Counted from the first letter of the stretch, positions 1 to 6,189 are shown. The stretch: DNA of 6,881 bases from Bacteroidales bacterium (GCA_030632545.1 DAOVUO010000131.1:1-6881), one strand, 5' to 3'. Notes: a model not told the origin generated them from the sequence alone. Numbers and translations are program-made.

Positions 1-1482
1 AAAATAAATTAATGCAATAAGTGAAACTGATGCTCCTGCAATTAATCCTGCCTTTGCACCTGCACGATTTGAACCGCTCCACCAAATTCCAAGTAAAAAT
101 AAAGGAAAAATTGTACTTCCTGCTAAAGAAAAAGCAATTGCAACTAATTGACCAATTAAAGCAAGTTTTAATAAGGCAATAAGTGAAACTATTACAGCCA
201 TTAAAATTGTTCCATAACGTGCCATTGCAAGCTGTTGCTTTGGTGTGCTATTTGGTCTTAATACCTTTACATATATATCGTGTGAAAATGCTGAAGCACC
301 TGCAACAAGTAATCCCGAAACAGTAGAAAATGCAGCAGAAACACCACCAGCGGCTAAAAACCCAACTATTAAAGGATTTACATTACCAAGCTGCGCTGTG
401 TAAACAACAATTGCATCTTTGGCTAATTTTCCTACCTCTTTGTTTGACGATAAAATTTCACCAAAAGCAGAATAAACTGGTGCACTCCAATAAAGAATAC
501 TAATAAAAAATAAACCCCAAACTACCGACCAACGTGCATCTCTAGCTTTAGGAACTACATAAAAACGCTGAATAACATGAGGTAAACCTGCTGTACCAAT
601 CATTAAGGAAAATGCAATAGCCATAAATTGAAAAAATGTTTGTCCAGAAGCTGGATCCCAGGGCATTGCATACTCAGGACTAGGAGTAATTGCAAATTGA
701 TGTCCGTAAGAATTTACCAAAGTACTGATCTCAGTGGCCGGAATTCCTGTCACAATATCAGAAACTACAGAGCCGTAGCCAATTTGAGGCAATAACCAGA
801 AATAGTCAAATTTATATGTCAGAATAAAAAGAGGAATAAGAAACGAAATGATAATAATAACGTACTGAATTTGCATGTTTTTAGTAACTCCTAACATTCC
901 AGAGATAAGCGTGTAAGTCAATACAACAGAGCCACCTATAAGTACTGCGTAAGTGTAGTCAATACCTAAAACCCATTTAAAAAGCAAGCCAATTCCGCCA
1001 AATTGTCCAACACAATAAGCTATTGATATAAGAATGGCCACAATAGCACCTATTAACCTAAGGTGTTTAGAATAATATCTATCACCTATAAAATCAGCAG
1101 CGGTATATTTTCCATATTTTCGAATTTGTCCTGCCATTAAAATTAGTAACAACACATAGCCACCAGTCCAGCCAATTACGTAAGCCAACCCGTGATAGCC
1201 ATATCCGTACATCAATGCAGCCATTCCAAGAAACGAGGCGGCACTCATCCAGTTTGAGGCAATGGCCATTCCCGAACCAACTCTTGAGATTCCACGTCCT
1301 GCTGCATAAAATTCATTTGTGTTTTTTGCTCTGAAAACAACTCCTACCAGAACAAATAATATCAATATGGTAATTAAAATAATTGCTGGCCCTAATTTAA
1401 AACTTCCCTCCAACTGCGTAGCAGAGTTTGCAAAAGCTAATGCGGGAAACAAAACCAAACTTGTTAATAATATCTTTTTCAT
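1..1482 (-). CDS. Sodium:solute symporter (SSS family, VC_2705/ActP-like), 3' end outside window
   Basis: The first 494 residues of an inner-membrane Na+-coupled symporter; the reading frame is open to base 1, so the C-terminus is missing. The start at 1482 gives MKKILLTSLVLFPALAFA, a signal-peptide-like leader as in acetate permease ActP, followed by a series of hydrophobic helices. SSS hallmarks are visible: SNWMSAASFLG (about 76-86), GRYT/ADF-type KYTAADFIGDRY (about 127-136), IGTAGLPHVIQRFYVV (295-310) followed by KARDAR, and FSTVSGLLVAGASAFSHD (385-402), the helix that carries the Na2-site serines in this family. The segment PQIGYGSVVSDI (about 252-263) and the long loop after it fit the VC_2705 subfamily better than ActP itself. 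The gene begins 37 bp after the DUF4212-like gene, so the two are probably co-transcribed, as these large and small subunits usually are. The substrate cannot be told from sequence; a small carboxylate such as acetate is the family-based guess. There is no Shine-Dalgarno box. Confidence 0.93.
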   Translation of the reverse strand, partial: MKKILLTSLVLFPALAFANSATQLEGSFKLGPAIILITILILFVLVGVVFRAKNTNEFYAAGRGISRVGSGMAIASNWMSAASFLGMAALMYGYGYHGLAYVIGWTGGYVLLLILMAGQIRKYGKYTAADFIGDRYYSKHLRLIGAIVAILISIAYCVGQFGGIGLLFKWVLGIDYTYAVLIGGSVVLTYTLISGMLGVTKNMQIQYVIIIISFLIPLFILTYKFDYFWLLPQIGYGSVVSDIVTGIPATEISTLVNSYGHQFAITPSPEYAMPWDPASGQTFFQFMAIAFSLMIGTAGLPHVIQRFYVVPKARDARWSVVWGLFFISILYWSAPVYSAFGEILSSNKEVGKLAKDAIVVYTAQLGNVNPLIVGFLAAGGVSAAFSTVSGLLVAGASAFSHDIYVKVLRPNSTPKQQLAMARYGTILMAVIVSLIALLKLALIGQLVAIAFSLAGSTIFPLFLLGIWWSGSNRAGAKAGLIAGASVSLIALIYF

Positions 1483-1519
1483 AACTATTTTATGATTAAA
1501 GTCTAAAACTTATTTTATA

Positions 1520-2272
1520 CTAATTTTCTAATCCTAATTCTTGATGTATTTTATCTATTCTATAGCAATAAACCCAGCATAGAACAACAAAAAGAACCAA
1601 TAAAAATACGGATGTATAGAAATAATGGAAAGGATAGCCGAATAATTTAAAATCTGTAAGAAATGACTGGTTATGTATTAAGTATTTTGACATTGTAGCT
1701 GCAACAAGCTCATGGTCATCAATATTCAAATTACTTATATTTTCAGATATTAAAACAAAAGGCATTAATTTTGCGGCAAGAGAAAAAATTTCAACACCAA
1801 TCAAATTAGCCGATTCTGTGATGATTTTCGTTTTTAAGGCTATATATTTTTCATCAGAAAGACTTGTTAGTTCTCCCTTAATTTTATTGAATTCTAAAAC
1901 ATCATTAAAAAACAGTTCTCTTGATTGCTCAGGAACTAATTCGTAAACAATTGAGCTAAGGGCTCTATCAAGAATGACTTTATCTTCAGTCTGAATAGAT
2001 AATTTTCCTAAAACTGATAAAGCTGATTTAATAAATACTTGCTTTTCTTCCGCAGACGCATTTCCAGCTTTTACATTATTCCAAACAGAATTAAATGAAA
2101 TATAAGCAGGCTCTGGAGTTGGTTTTTCAATAACTCTTAATAAAATATGAAATCCAAATATTGCAACCACCCAAATTAATAGTAACTTTATTGTTAGATT
2201 CCTGTTGATTTTTGCAAGTTCAGTAGTTGGTTTAAAAAAACTAATATCGTAATCATTTGCTTGTGCTTCCAT
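1520..2272 (-). CDS. DUF4212-like symporter small subunit with a ~150-residue inserted domain
   Basis: A 250-residue protein with two membrane segments, at about 28-47 (KLLLIWVVAIFGFHILLRV) and 218-237 (FYTSVFLLVLFVVLCWVYCY). The parts around the helices match the pattern of the ~85-residue DUF4212 (TIGR03647-type) small subunit of SSS symporters: an N-terminal helix with W and FG, then a GYPFHYF turn (212-218), and a second helix ending in WVYCYRIDKIHQELGL. Between the helices, where the usual family has about 20-25 residues, there are about 150 (50-203), mostly polar and probably helical, beginning with the proline-rich linker EKPTPEP. Positive residues flank the outer ends of both helices, so both termini should be cytoplasmic and the insert periplasmic. 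Its place directly upstream of the large symporter gene supports the assignment. The function of the insert is unknown. The start at 2272 is the only ATG upstream of the first helix. Confidence 0.75.
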   Translation of the reverse strand: MEAQANDYDISFFKPTTELAKINRNLTIKLLLIWVVAIFGFHILLRVIEKPTPEPAYISFNSVWNNVKAGNASAEEKQVFIKSALSVLGKLSIQTEDKVILDRALSSIVYELVPEQSRELFFNDVLEFNKIKGELTSLSDEKYIALKTKIITESANLIGVEIFSLAAKLMPFVLISENISNLNIDDHELVAATMSKYLIHNQSFLTDFKLFGYPFHYFYTSVFLLVLFVVLCWVYCYRIDKIHQELGLEN

Positions 2273-2310
2273 AGTTTTGATATTTCAAATTTCTATAAAA
2301 TAATGTTACA

Positions 2311-2336
2311 CAAAGTTAGCACAATGAATATTTCAA
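2311..2336 (-). promoter_or_regulatory. Candidate promoter of the symporter operon
   Basis: On the minus strand TAACTTTG (2318-2311) matches the Bacteroidota -7 consensus TAnnTTTG exactly and ends 38 bp before the start codon at 2272. A TTG (2336-2334) lies 15 bp upstream, shorter than the roughly 19-21 bp expected for the -33 element, so the -7 word is the real evidence. It would give a leader of about 30 nt. Confidence 0.45.
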
Positions 2337-2372
2337 AGTAGTGATAAATATCATGTAAAGTGGAAGTTCTCA

Positions 2373-2386
2373 GAATTTGTTATTTT
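2373..2386 (+). repeat. Direct repeat A, left copy (GAATTTGTTATTTT)
   Basis: This 14-bp word recurs exactly at 6004-6017 in the same orientation, on the other side of the toxin-antitoxin block. It is A+T rich, so a chance match cannot be excluded, but it is followed in both places by repeat B in the same order. Confidence 0.45.
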
Positions 2387-2500
2387 AGAGGTATTAATGG
2401 CTATGAGTTTCCAGATTATCTCTAATCGCAAAATGACGATGCAATATCTTCCCTTGTAAATTCAAACACAAGGTGTAAGTGTTTTAATACTACTTGTGTA

Positions 2501-2515
2501 TGCAGATGATCTGCA
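2501..2515. promoter_or_regulatory. 15-bp perfect palindrome TGCAGATGATCTGCA
   Basis: Two 7-bp arms meet around a single central G. The spacer is too short for a hairpin, so if it has a function it is more likely a site for a dimeric DNA-binding protein. It lies about 230 bp upstream of the symporter operon start codon, far for a repressor site but possible for an activator. No second copy was seen in the window. Confidence 0.25.
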
Positions 2516-2598
2516 GGTGTTTGAGGTAGGTAGTTAAATTTTGTTAAAATTATGATTAACAAGCCCGATAAGCGGAATATACCAAACAATTATATAAA

Positions 2599-2611
2599 AG
2601 CACAATAGCGA
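2599..2611 (+). repeat. Direct repeat B, left copy (AGCACAATAGCGA)
   Basis: This 13-bp word is repeated exactly at 6079-6091 in the same orientation, and both copies are followed a few bases later by GCAA. The pair flanks the accessory block with both toxin-antitoxin modules. Related words occur at 6034-6050 and, inverted, at 5921-5930, so it may belong to a dispersed intergenic repeat family. Confidence 0.5.
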
Positions 2612-2973
2612 TAAGTGCAATATGCAATTACTCTTTTGCCTAACCTGACTAATAACAAGTAATGAAACTTAATGTTTTTTTCAGTTTTGTGCTAATTTTA
2701 CATAGTGTTTGTCAATGTTGTTAAAACTGATATATTTCACTTATTCAAAGAGCGCATTTTTACGACCTATTCACTATCCAAAAAAAAATAATGAATGACA
2801 GTCAGTTGTTTACAAACAGAAGGTAAATCCCTACTCAAAATGTATCAAAACGCACTAAAATAGCAACAAGTATTATTAAATATTGATATTTCTACTATCT
2901 GTTATACTAGCAGTACACTTCCTTTTTAAGCAAAGTCAATAAAAAACAAGAACAACACATTTGCAGTGTTTAA

Positions 2974-2989
2974 AGTTTTACAGAAAACT
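2974..2989. promoter_or_regulatory. Inverted repeat upstream of the antitoxin, possible operator
   Basis: AGTTTT and AAAACT form 6-bp arms around ACAG. The repeat lies 22-38 bp upstream of the -7 word at 3012, overlapping the expected -33 region. Toxin-antitoxin operons are commonly repressed through palindromes in this position, but the arms are short and A+T rich, so this is tentative. Confidence 0.25.
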
Positions 2990-3011
2990 AGCAAAATATT
3001 TCAAAAAAATG

Positions 3012-3019
3012 TAACTTTG
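3012..3019 (+). promoter_or_regulatory. Candidate -7 promoter element of the toxin-antitoxin module
   Basis: TAACTTTG matches the Bacteroidota -7 consensus TAnnTTTG exactly and ends 27 bp before the antitoxin ATG at 3047. No good TTG was found at the expected -33 distance. The same octamer is used upstream of the symporter operon at 2311-2318 on the other strand. Confidence 0.5.
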
Positions 3020-3046
3020 CTAAACCGACAATGAATAATTAAAAAA

Positions 3047-3289
3047 ATGTCTTATACAATAAAAATAGAGCGACTTGATAGTGATTTAGCCAAAAATCTT
3101 TATTGGTATCTAAAAAATTTAACTAAAAGTAAAGAATATGATTTTCTGCAAATAATCGAAGAAAGTGAGGATGCTACTTTAACAGAGGAGCAAAAGATAG
3201 AGTTAGATTTTCGATATCAGCATTTTATGAAAAACAAAGAGGATTTTGAAGATTGGGATGATTTAAAACAAAAACATATGAAAAAATGA
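3047..3289 (+). CDS. Antitoxin of a ParE/RelE-type module (addiction-module family)
   Basis: An acidic 80-residue protein. The C-terminal half, LTEEQKIELDFRYQHFMKN (45-63) followed by EDWDDLKQK, follows the pattern of small unstable antitoxins of the Unstab_antitox/addiction-module type (LTEEQ..ELD.R...+..P....W++++.++), the part that usually wraps the toxin. The N-terminal half (1-40) is less typical; it begins with an alternating hydrophobic stretch (YTIKIERL) and a tryptophan-containing helix, and may dimerise or bind DNA. The stop overlaps the next start as ATGA (3286-3289), so the toxin frame would be translationally coupled. A -7 word lies 27 bp upstream and there is no Shine-Dalgarno box. 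The antitoxin frame is intact although its toxin partner is broken, so it may now be an orphan. Exact family membership is inferred from the motif and the neighbour. Confidence 0.8.
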   Translation: MSYTIKIERLDSDLAKNLYWYLKNLTKSKEYDFLQIIEESEDATLTEEQKIELDFRYQHFMKNKEDFEDWDDLKQKHMKK

Positions 3290-3576
3290 ATTTAAAGGTT
3301 TCTTCCTTTGCAGAAGAAGACTTGAAAGAAAGTATAGGCTATTACAATGAACAACAAGAAGGACTTGGCGATGACTTTGTTGAATCAATTATCAACACAT
3401 TTGAGCATATTAAATAGAATCCTGAGCAATATCCAAAAGAATATAAAGAAATGAGAAAAGCAGTTGTTTCTCGTTTTCCATTTAATATCTTTTTTGTATT
3501 TGATAGTGCAGTAGCTTATATACTTGGAATATTTCATTCGAGTAGAAATCCACGAGAAATAAAAAGGATAATTTGA
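3286..3576 (+). pseudogene. ParE/RelE-family toxin, interrupted by an in-frame TAG
   Basis: The frame from the ATG at 3286 runs 96 codons to a TGA at 3574, the usual length for this family, but codon 44 is TAG (3415-3417). Before it the N-terminus reads like a ParE/RelE toxin: FAEEDLKESIGYYNEQQEGL (8-27) then GDDFVESI, the two-helix hairpin. After it the conserved C-terminal part follows in the same frame: NPEQYPKEY (45-53), RKAVVSRFPFNIFFVFD (57-73) and GIFHSSRNP (81-89). One base change would restore it; GAG to TAG is a natural guess because family members often have Glu before NPEQ. A restart at Met56 would give only about 41 residues without the helical hairpin. The ATGA overlap with the antitoxin is preserved. 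Other genes here end at TAG (1522-1520), so TAG works as a stop. A sequencing error is the alternative. Confidence 0.88.
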
Positions 3577-3641
3577 ATTATATGACTAGGGTTCATCCCT
3601 TTATCCGATGAAATAGAAACAAAAGTACTACGAGATGTATG

Positions 3642-3735
3642 CGGATTTTCACGCTTATAACGTGGTAATTAAATCTCAATTATTTTATTTCCAACCAATT
3701 TATTTAATACGGTATATTATAACCGTGAAAATCCG
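3642..3735. repeat. 94-bp unit bounded by 19-bp inverted repeats in a convergent gap
   Basis: The left arm (3642-3660, CGGATTTTCACGCTTATAA) is the reverse complement of the right arm (3717-3735) at 18 of 19 positions; the mismatch is at 3654/3723. The inner 56 bp are A+T rich and non-coding. The unit sits between the 3' ends of the broken toxin (plus) and abiEii (minus). It could be a small non-autonomous element, a REP-like repeat, or a structured 3' region of either transcript. There is no T-run, so it is not a standard intrinsic terminator. No convincing target-site duplication was seen. Confidence 0.65.
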
Positions 3736-3850
3736 TGATTAATTATTCACAAGCTTTACAAATAATAACGACTATCACTTTTTATAAAATCGTTGCGTTA
3801 AGTGACTTTATTTCAAGAAATTGAAGCTGTAGATGTTTAACGAAAATTGA

Positions 3851-4915
3851 TTATTGTAAAGCTTTATCCAAATTATCTAAGGCTTTAAACCAATAAAAGA
3901 AAGCTTCCGCATTAGCTTTTTTTAGCTTATTAAATTTAGTATATGCATAATTGGTAATAAGATGATTGTTTATGTTCGTCGATTTTTTATATTTTTCAAT
4001 TTCAGTAAAATCTTTATTTAAAAGTAGTGAACAAAGATAAGCTGTTTTTGAAGCACAAACGATGGCTTCATCTATTGAAAATGGACTAACCATGAAATTT
4101 TTGATATTCGAAATTCCTCTTGAAAGCATAACAAAATTTGGATTTTGCGCATCACGAAAAGTAATTGTTTCACAGGCATTTAATGTGTCTGCAATTACAT
4201 CTCCCCAGAAAATATTTAACTGACGATAGTTGATTTCTTCCATCACTACCGTAAGATAAGAAGATTTTATAGTTTGCAAATCAATAGCAATATCAAATAG
4301 AAAAGCTATATCAAAAAGCTGTTTAATCACTTCAATTGGTCTTTTTTTGGAATATAAAATACCTGTAGTTTTTGGTGCAAAAGCAGTAAGTTTATCCCCT
4401 AAAACTGATTCAATAGAAGGAACTCTTACTTCTAAATACTCACCAGTAGAAATAAGGAAAGGGTGTTCAATTTTTATTGTTCTAGTTTCGGGATATGGCA
4501 TGGCTTCAAACAAAACATCCAAAATAATAGGTTCAATTCCAAATTTACTATCAAATTGACTTTTATAGAAAAATTTGTAATGTGCTATTCTAGTACTCAT
4601 TTGTTTAGGTCTAACATCTTCTTCCCAAGAAATGAATACGCCTGATTGAATGATATATGGAAAAATCTGCTCCAATTCTGCTTTTACTACAGAACTAATA
4701 ATATCAATATCTATTGAAAGCCTTTTAAGTTCACTACTAATTAAAATTAAGGAAGTGCCACCCTTAAAAGTAAATTCCAGTTTATGTTCCACTAATCTCT
4801 CAAGCAAATAAAACGCTCGAATCATTTTTTCCATCAATTTAGAATCAAGCTTTTTATTACCTACTTTGCTAATCTTATTGATGTGTTCTTTTTCTAAGCT
4901 TTTCAAGTCAATCAT
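3851..4915 (-). CDS. abiEii: Type IV toxin AbiEii-family nucleotidyltransferase
   Basis: A 354-residue protein with the nucleotidyltransferase layout of AbiEii toxins. Motif I is KGGTSL (51-56) followed by RLSIDIDI (65-72), whose D69 and D71 would bind metal. A third acidic candidate is D133 in PIILDVLFE (129-137). Then comes PSIESVLGDKLTAFAPKT (166-183), with K175 in the motif III position, and KQLFDIAFLF (198-207), with D202 in the motif IV position. All the key residues I can identify are present, so the enzyme is probably active. AbiEii proteins are cytoplasmic toxins that transfer nucleotides to an essential target (tRNA modification has been reported for some relatives) and are held in check by AbiEi without stable complex formation. 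The gene follows its antitoxin after 17 bp. As a pair they are a type IV toxin-antitoxin system, known elsewhere for abortive phage defence. The target in this organism is unknown. Confidence 0.93.
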   Translation of the reverse strand: MIDLKSLEKEHINKISKVGNKKLDSKLMEKMIRAFYLLERLVEHKLEFTFKGGTSLILISSELKRLSIDIDIISSVVKAELEQIFPYIIQSGVFISWEEDVRPKQMSTRIAHYKFFYKSQFDSKFGIEPIILDVLFEAMPYPETRTIKIEHPFLISTGEYLEVRVPSIESVLGDKLTAFAPKTTGILYSKKRPIEVIKQLFDIAFLFDIAIDLQTIKSSYLTVVMEEINYRQLNIFWGDVIADTLNACETITFRDAQNPNFVMLSRGISNIKNFMVSPFSIDEAIVCASKTAYLCSLLLNKDFTEIEKYKKSTNINNHLITNYAYTKFNKLKKANAEAFFYWFKALDNLDKALQ

Positions 4916-4932
4916 AATAATTCAAAATATTG

Positions 4933-5670
4933 TCATAATTTTATATTATTTGTCGAAATTTGGTTAACTATTTCCTCTATTACAGACAATCTATTTCTTC
5001 GTTTAGCATAGCGTTTTAATCTCGAAAAATTTATATTGAAGTATGTAAATGCATTTCGAAAAATTGTAAAAACTTCATCGCTCCAAACTGAGTAAACCGA
5101 TTTATCAATCAAGCAATCTACCAAAATCTTTTCCAATGAAGGTGTCGTTATTCCATCATGTTCACATAATGGCGATTGAGAAGGAAGATTTTTAATAATA
5201 ATTGCATTTGAAGCAGAAGCAATATATAAATCAACAATTTGAGCATTTGGATTAAGAAATATATTCATTTCAGTTATTTGCAGTTTCAAAAACACCGATT
5301 CGCTTACTTCCTTTTCCACTTCTATAATGATTTGTTTATTTATTTGCTGCAAATTTGAAAAACTATTCAGCCAGTTTGAATCAGAAATACAAAACTTGAT
5401 ATTTGGAAATTCCTTCCTTATTTTTTGATATAATTGCTGTAGTTTTTTATGAATTTCAGGCATGAAAATGCGTTTTTCACCCAATACATACTTACCTCTG
5501 CCTATACGCATAATAATTTTTGTTTTATATAAGTGATGTATATACCAAGAAACAGTAGAATCAGAAATATCAGGAATTTGTGATTTGATAAACATCGAAA
5601 GACTCTTAACACCCACTTCGTTATGTGAACTAAAATGAGTTATAAGTGTTTCTATAGATAAACGTTTCAT
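4933..5670 (-). CDS. abiEi: AbiEi-like type IV antitoxin (DUF6577-like), winged-helix regulator
   Basis: A 245-residue protein directly upstream of the AbiEii toxin. Residues about 9-64 look like a winged helix-turn-helix: helices around LITHF and VKSLSMFI, a recognition helix in SDSTVSWYIHHLYKTKII (36-53), and a wing in MRIGRGKYVLG (54-64). The C-terminal part ends in the basic segment NFSRLKRYAKRR (214-225), which resembles the end of AbiEi/DUF6577-type antitoxins. In characterised AbiE systems this protein both neutralises the toxin and represses its own operon by binding inverted repeats in the promoter; two identical palindromes occur upstream of this gene at 5763-5803. The start at 5670 has no Shine-Dalgarno box. 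The protein is diverged from classical AbiEi, so the name rests on the fold signs and on gene order. Confidence 0.82.
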   Translation of the reverse strand: MKRLSIETLITHFSSHNEVGVKSLSMFIKSQIPDISDSTVSWYIHHLYKTKIIMRIGRGKYVLGEKRIFMPEIHKKLQQLYQKIRKEFPNIKFCISDSNWLNSFSNLQQINKQIIIEVEKEVSESVFLKLQITEMNIFLNPNAQIVDLYIASASNAIIIKNLPSQSPLCEHDGITTPSLEKILVDCLIDKSVYSVWSDEVFTIFRNAFTYFNINFSRLKRYAKRRNRLSVIEEIVNQISTNNIKL

Positions 5671-5754
5671 TATACTTTTTGTTGTTTAGATTTACCATGG
5701 CTTCCAATGTATCAATAACCCAGTTATAGCTTTTCCATATATTGAAGAATATTT

Positions 5755-5762
5755 CAAATATA
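5755..5762 (-). promoter_or_regulatory. Candidate -7 promoter element of the abiE operon
   Basis: Read on the minus strand, TATATTTG (5762-5755) matches the TAnnTTTG consensus and lies 84 bp before the abiEi start. It is directly abutted upstream by the first of two palindromes, the expected position for repression. No clear -33 TTG stands at the usual distance, so the promoter call is moderate. Confidence 0.4.
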
Positions 5763-5803
5763 CAAAATTTTGACGAATAACCCCTATTTATGACAAAATT
5801 TTG
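5763..5803. promoter_or_regulatory. Paired palindromes CAAAATTTTG upstream of abiEi, probable operator
   Basis: CAAAATTTTG, a perfect 10-bp palindrome, occurs at 5763-5772 and again at 5794-5803. The copies are embedded in an identical 12-bp word ACAAAATTTTGA and spaced 31 bp start to start, close to three helical turns, so both face the same side of the DNA. They lie immediately upstream of the candidate -7 word of the abiE operon. This matches what is known of AbiEi autoregulation, cooperative binding to two repeats in its own promoter. A+T richness makes chance similarity possible, but exact duplication at this spacing and place is a good sign. Confidence 0.6.
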
Positions 5804-5820
5804 AAAGTTTACAATTAAAC

Positions 5821-6072
5821 TCAGAACTCCTGACCCAGTGTTTTATAATCAGTTAGTTGCAATAGTTTACTTGTAATGTAGAATTGTCGTTAAAATCAAA
5901 TTACGCAGTACCGTAAAAGAGTCGCTATTCTTGTATTTTAAATTTAATAAAAACCTTATGGTCAGATTTGAACTTATTTAGGTTCGTGTTTGTGCTGGAG
6001 TAGGAATTTGTTATTTTCATAAAAAAAACACAAAATACGACAGTGCAAATCACTATAGGTCAGGAGTTCTGA
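5821..6072. mobile_element. MITE-like non-coding element with 15-bp terminal inverted repeats
   Basis: TCAGAACTCCTGACC at 5821-5835 is the exact reverse complement of 6058-6072. The repeats enclose 222 bp with no plausible gene. The trinucleotide AAC flanks both ends (5818-5820 and 6073-6075) and could be a target-site duplication, though three bases are weak evidence. Size, terminal repeats and lack of coding capacity fit a miniature inverted-repeat element moved by a transposase encoded elsewhere. The insertion-sequence family was not recognised. The element lies upstream of the abiE promoter region and ends about 60 bp short of the DUF1015 terminator. Confidence 0.6.
6004..6017 (+). repeat. 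Direct repeat A, right copy (GAATTTGTTATTTT)
   Basis: Identical to 2373-2386. This copy lies inside the MITE-like element, so the left intergenic copy could be a remnant of a related element rather than an island boundary. Confidence 0.45.
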
Positions 6073-6101
6073 AACTAGAGCACAATAGCGACAGCGCAAA
6101 T
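6034..6101 (+). repeat. Imperfect direct repeats around AATAGCGACAGYGCAAAT, including repeat B right copy
   Basis: AATACGACAGTGCAAAT (6034-6050) and AATAGCGACAGCGCAAAT (6084-6101) differ by one insertion and one substitution and lie just inside and just outside the right end of the MITE-like element. The second is part of AGCACAATAGCGA (6079-6091), identical to 2599-2611. An inverted GAATAGCGAC lies at 5921-5930. This looks like a short dispersed intergenic repeat family. Confidence 0.5.
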
Positions 6102-6132
6102 TCCACTTGTACTTGAGAAAGAAGAATTTAGC

Positions 6133-6168
6133 AAAAAAAAAACGTTCAAGCAATTAGCTTAAACGTTT
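6133..6168 (-). terminator. Intrinsic terminator of the DUF1015 gene
   Basis: Read on the minus strand, AACGTTTAAGC (6167-6157) and GCTTGAACGTT (6151-6141) pair as an 11-bp stem with one T-G wobble and a 5-nt loop, followed by a run of T (A-tract at 6133-6142 on the plus strand). It lies about 22 bp past the stop codon at 6190. The A-tract on one side only makes it directional toward the left. Confidence 0.88.
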
Positions 6169-6189
6169 ATACTTATTGTATTAAAATTA

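Larger units (their letters stand above)
2273..3046. other. 774-bp intergenic region between divergent units, no supported gene
   Basis: The region separates the leftward symporter operon from the rightward antitoxin gene and is very A+T rich. It holds a -7-like word for each unit, at 2311-2318 (minus) and 3012-3019 (plus), a 15-bp palindrome at 2501-2515, and two short repeat words also found near 6.0-6.1 kb. The longest open stretch noted (2422-2589, minus) has no ATG and no recognisable family. I see no RNA gene. The length is unusual for a compact genome and could mean a decayed gene or an insertion scar. Confidence 0.6.

Noticed and set aside
2452..2473. CCTTGT/ACAAGG inverted repeat
   Set aside because: Six-bp arms with a 10-nt loop in A+T-rich DNA, no T-run and no gene nearby to control; expected by chance in a region of this size.
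3415..3417. Recoding of TAG as an amino acid in the toxin
   Set aside because: The DUF4212-like gene in the same window ends at TAG with unrelated sequence after it, and no recoding signal was seen; simple nonsense mutation is more likely.
3584..3602. AGGG/CCCT hairpin after the broken toxin as a terminator
   Set aside because: The stem is only four pairs and is not followed by a T-run.
4347..4645. Two short plus-strand reading frames (4347-4559 and 4463-4645)
   Set aside because: Both lie inside the minus-strand abiEii gene, have no family resemblance and no promoter; they are antisense shadows of a well-supported gene.
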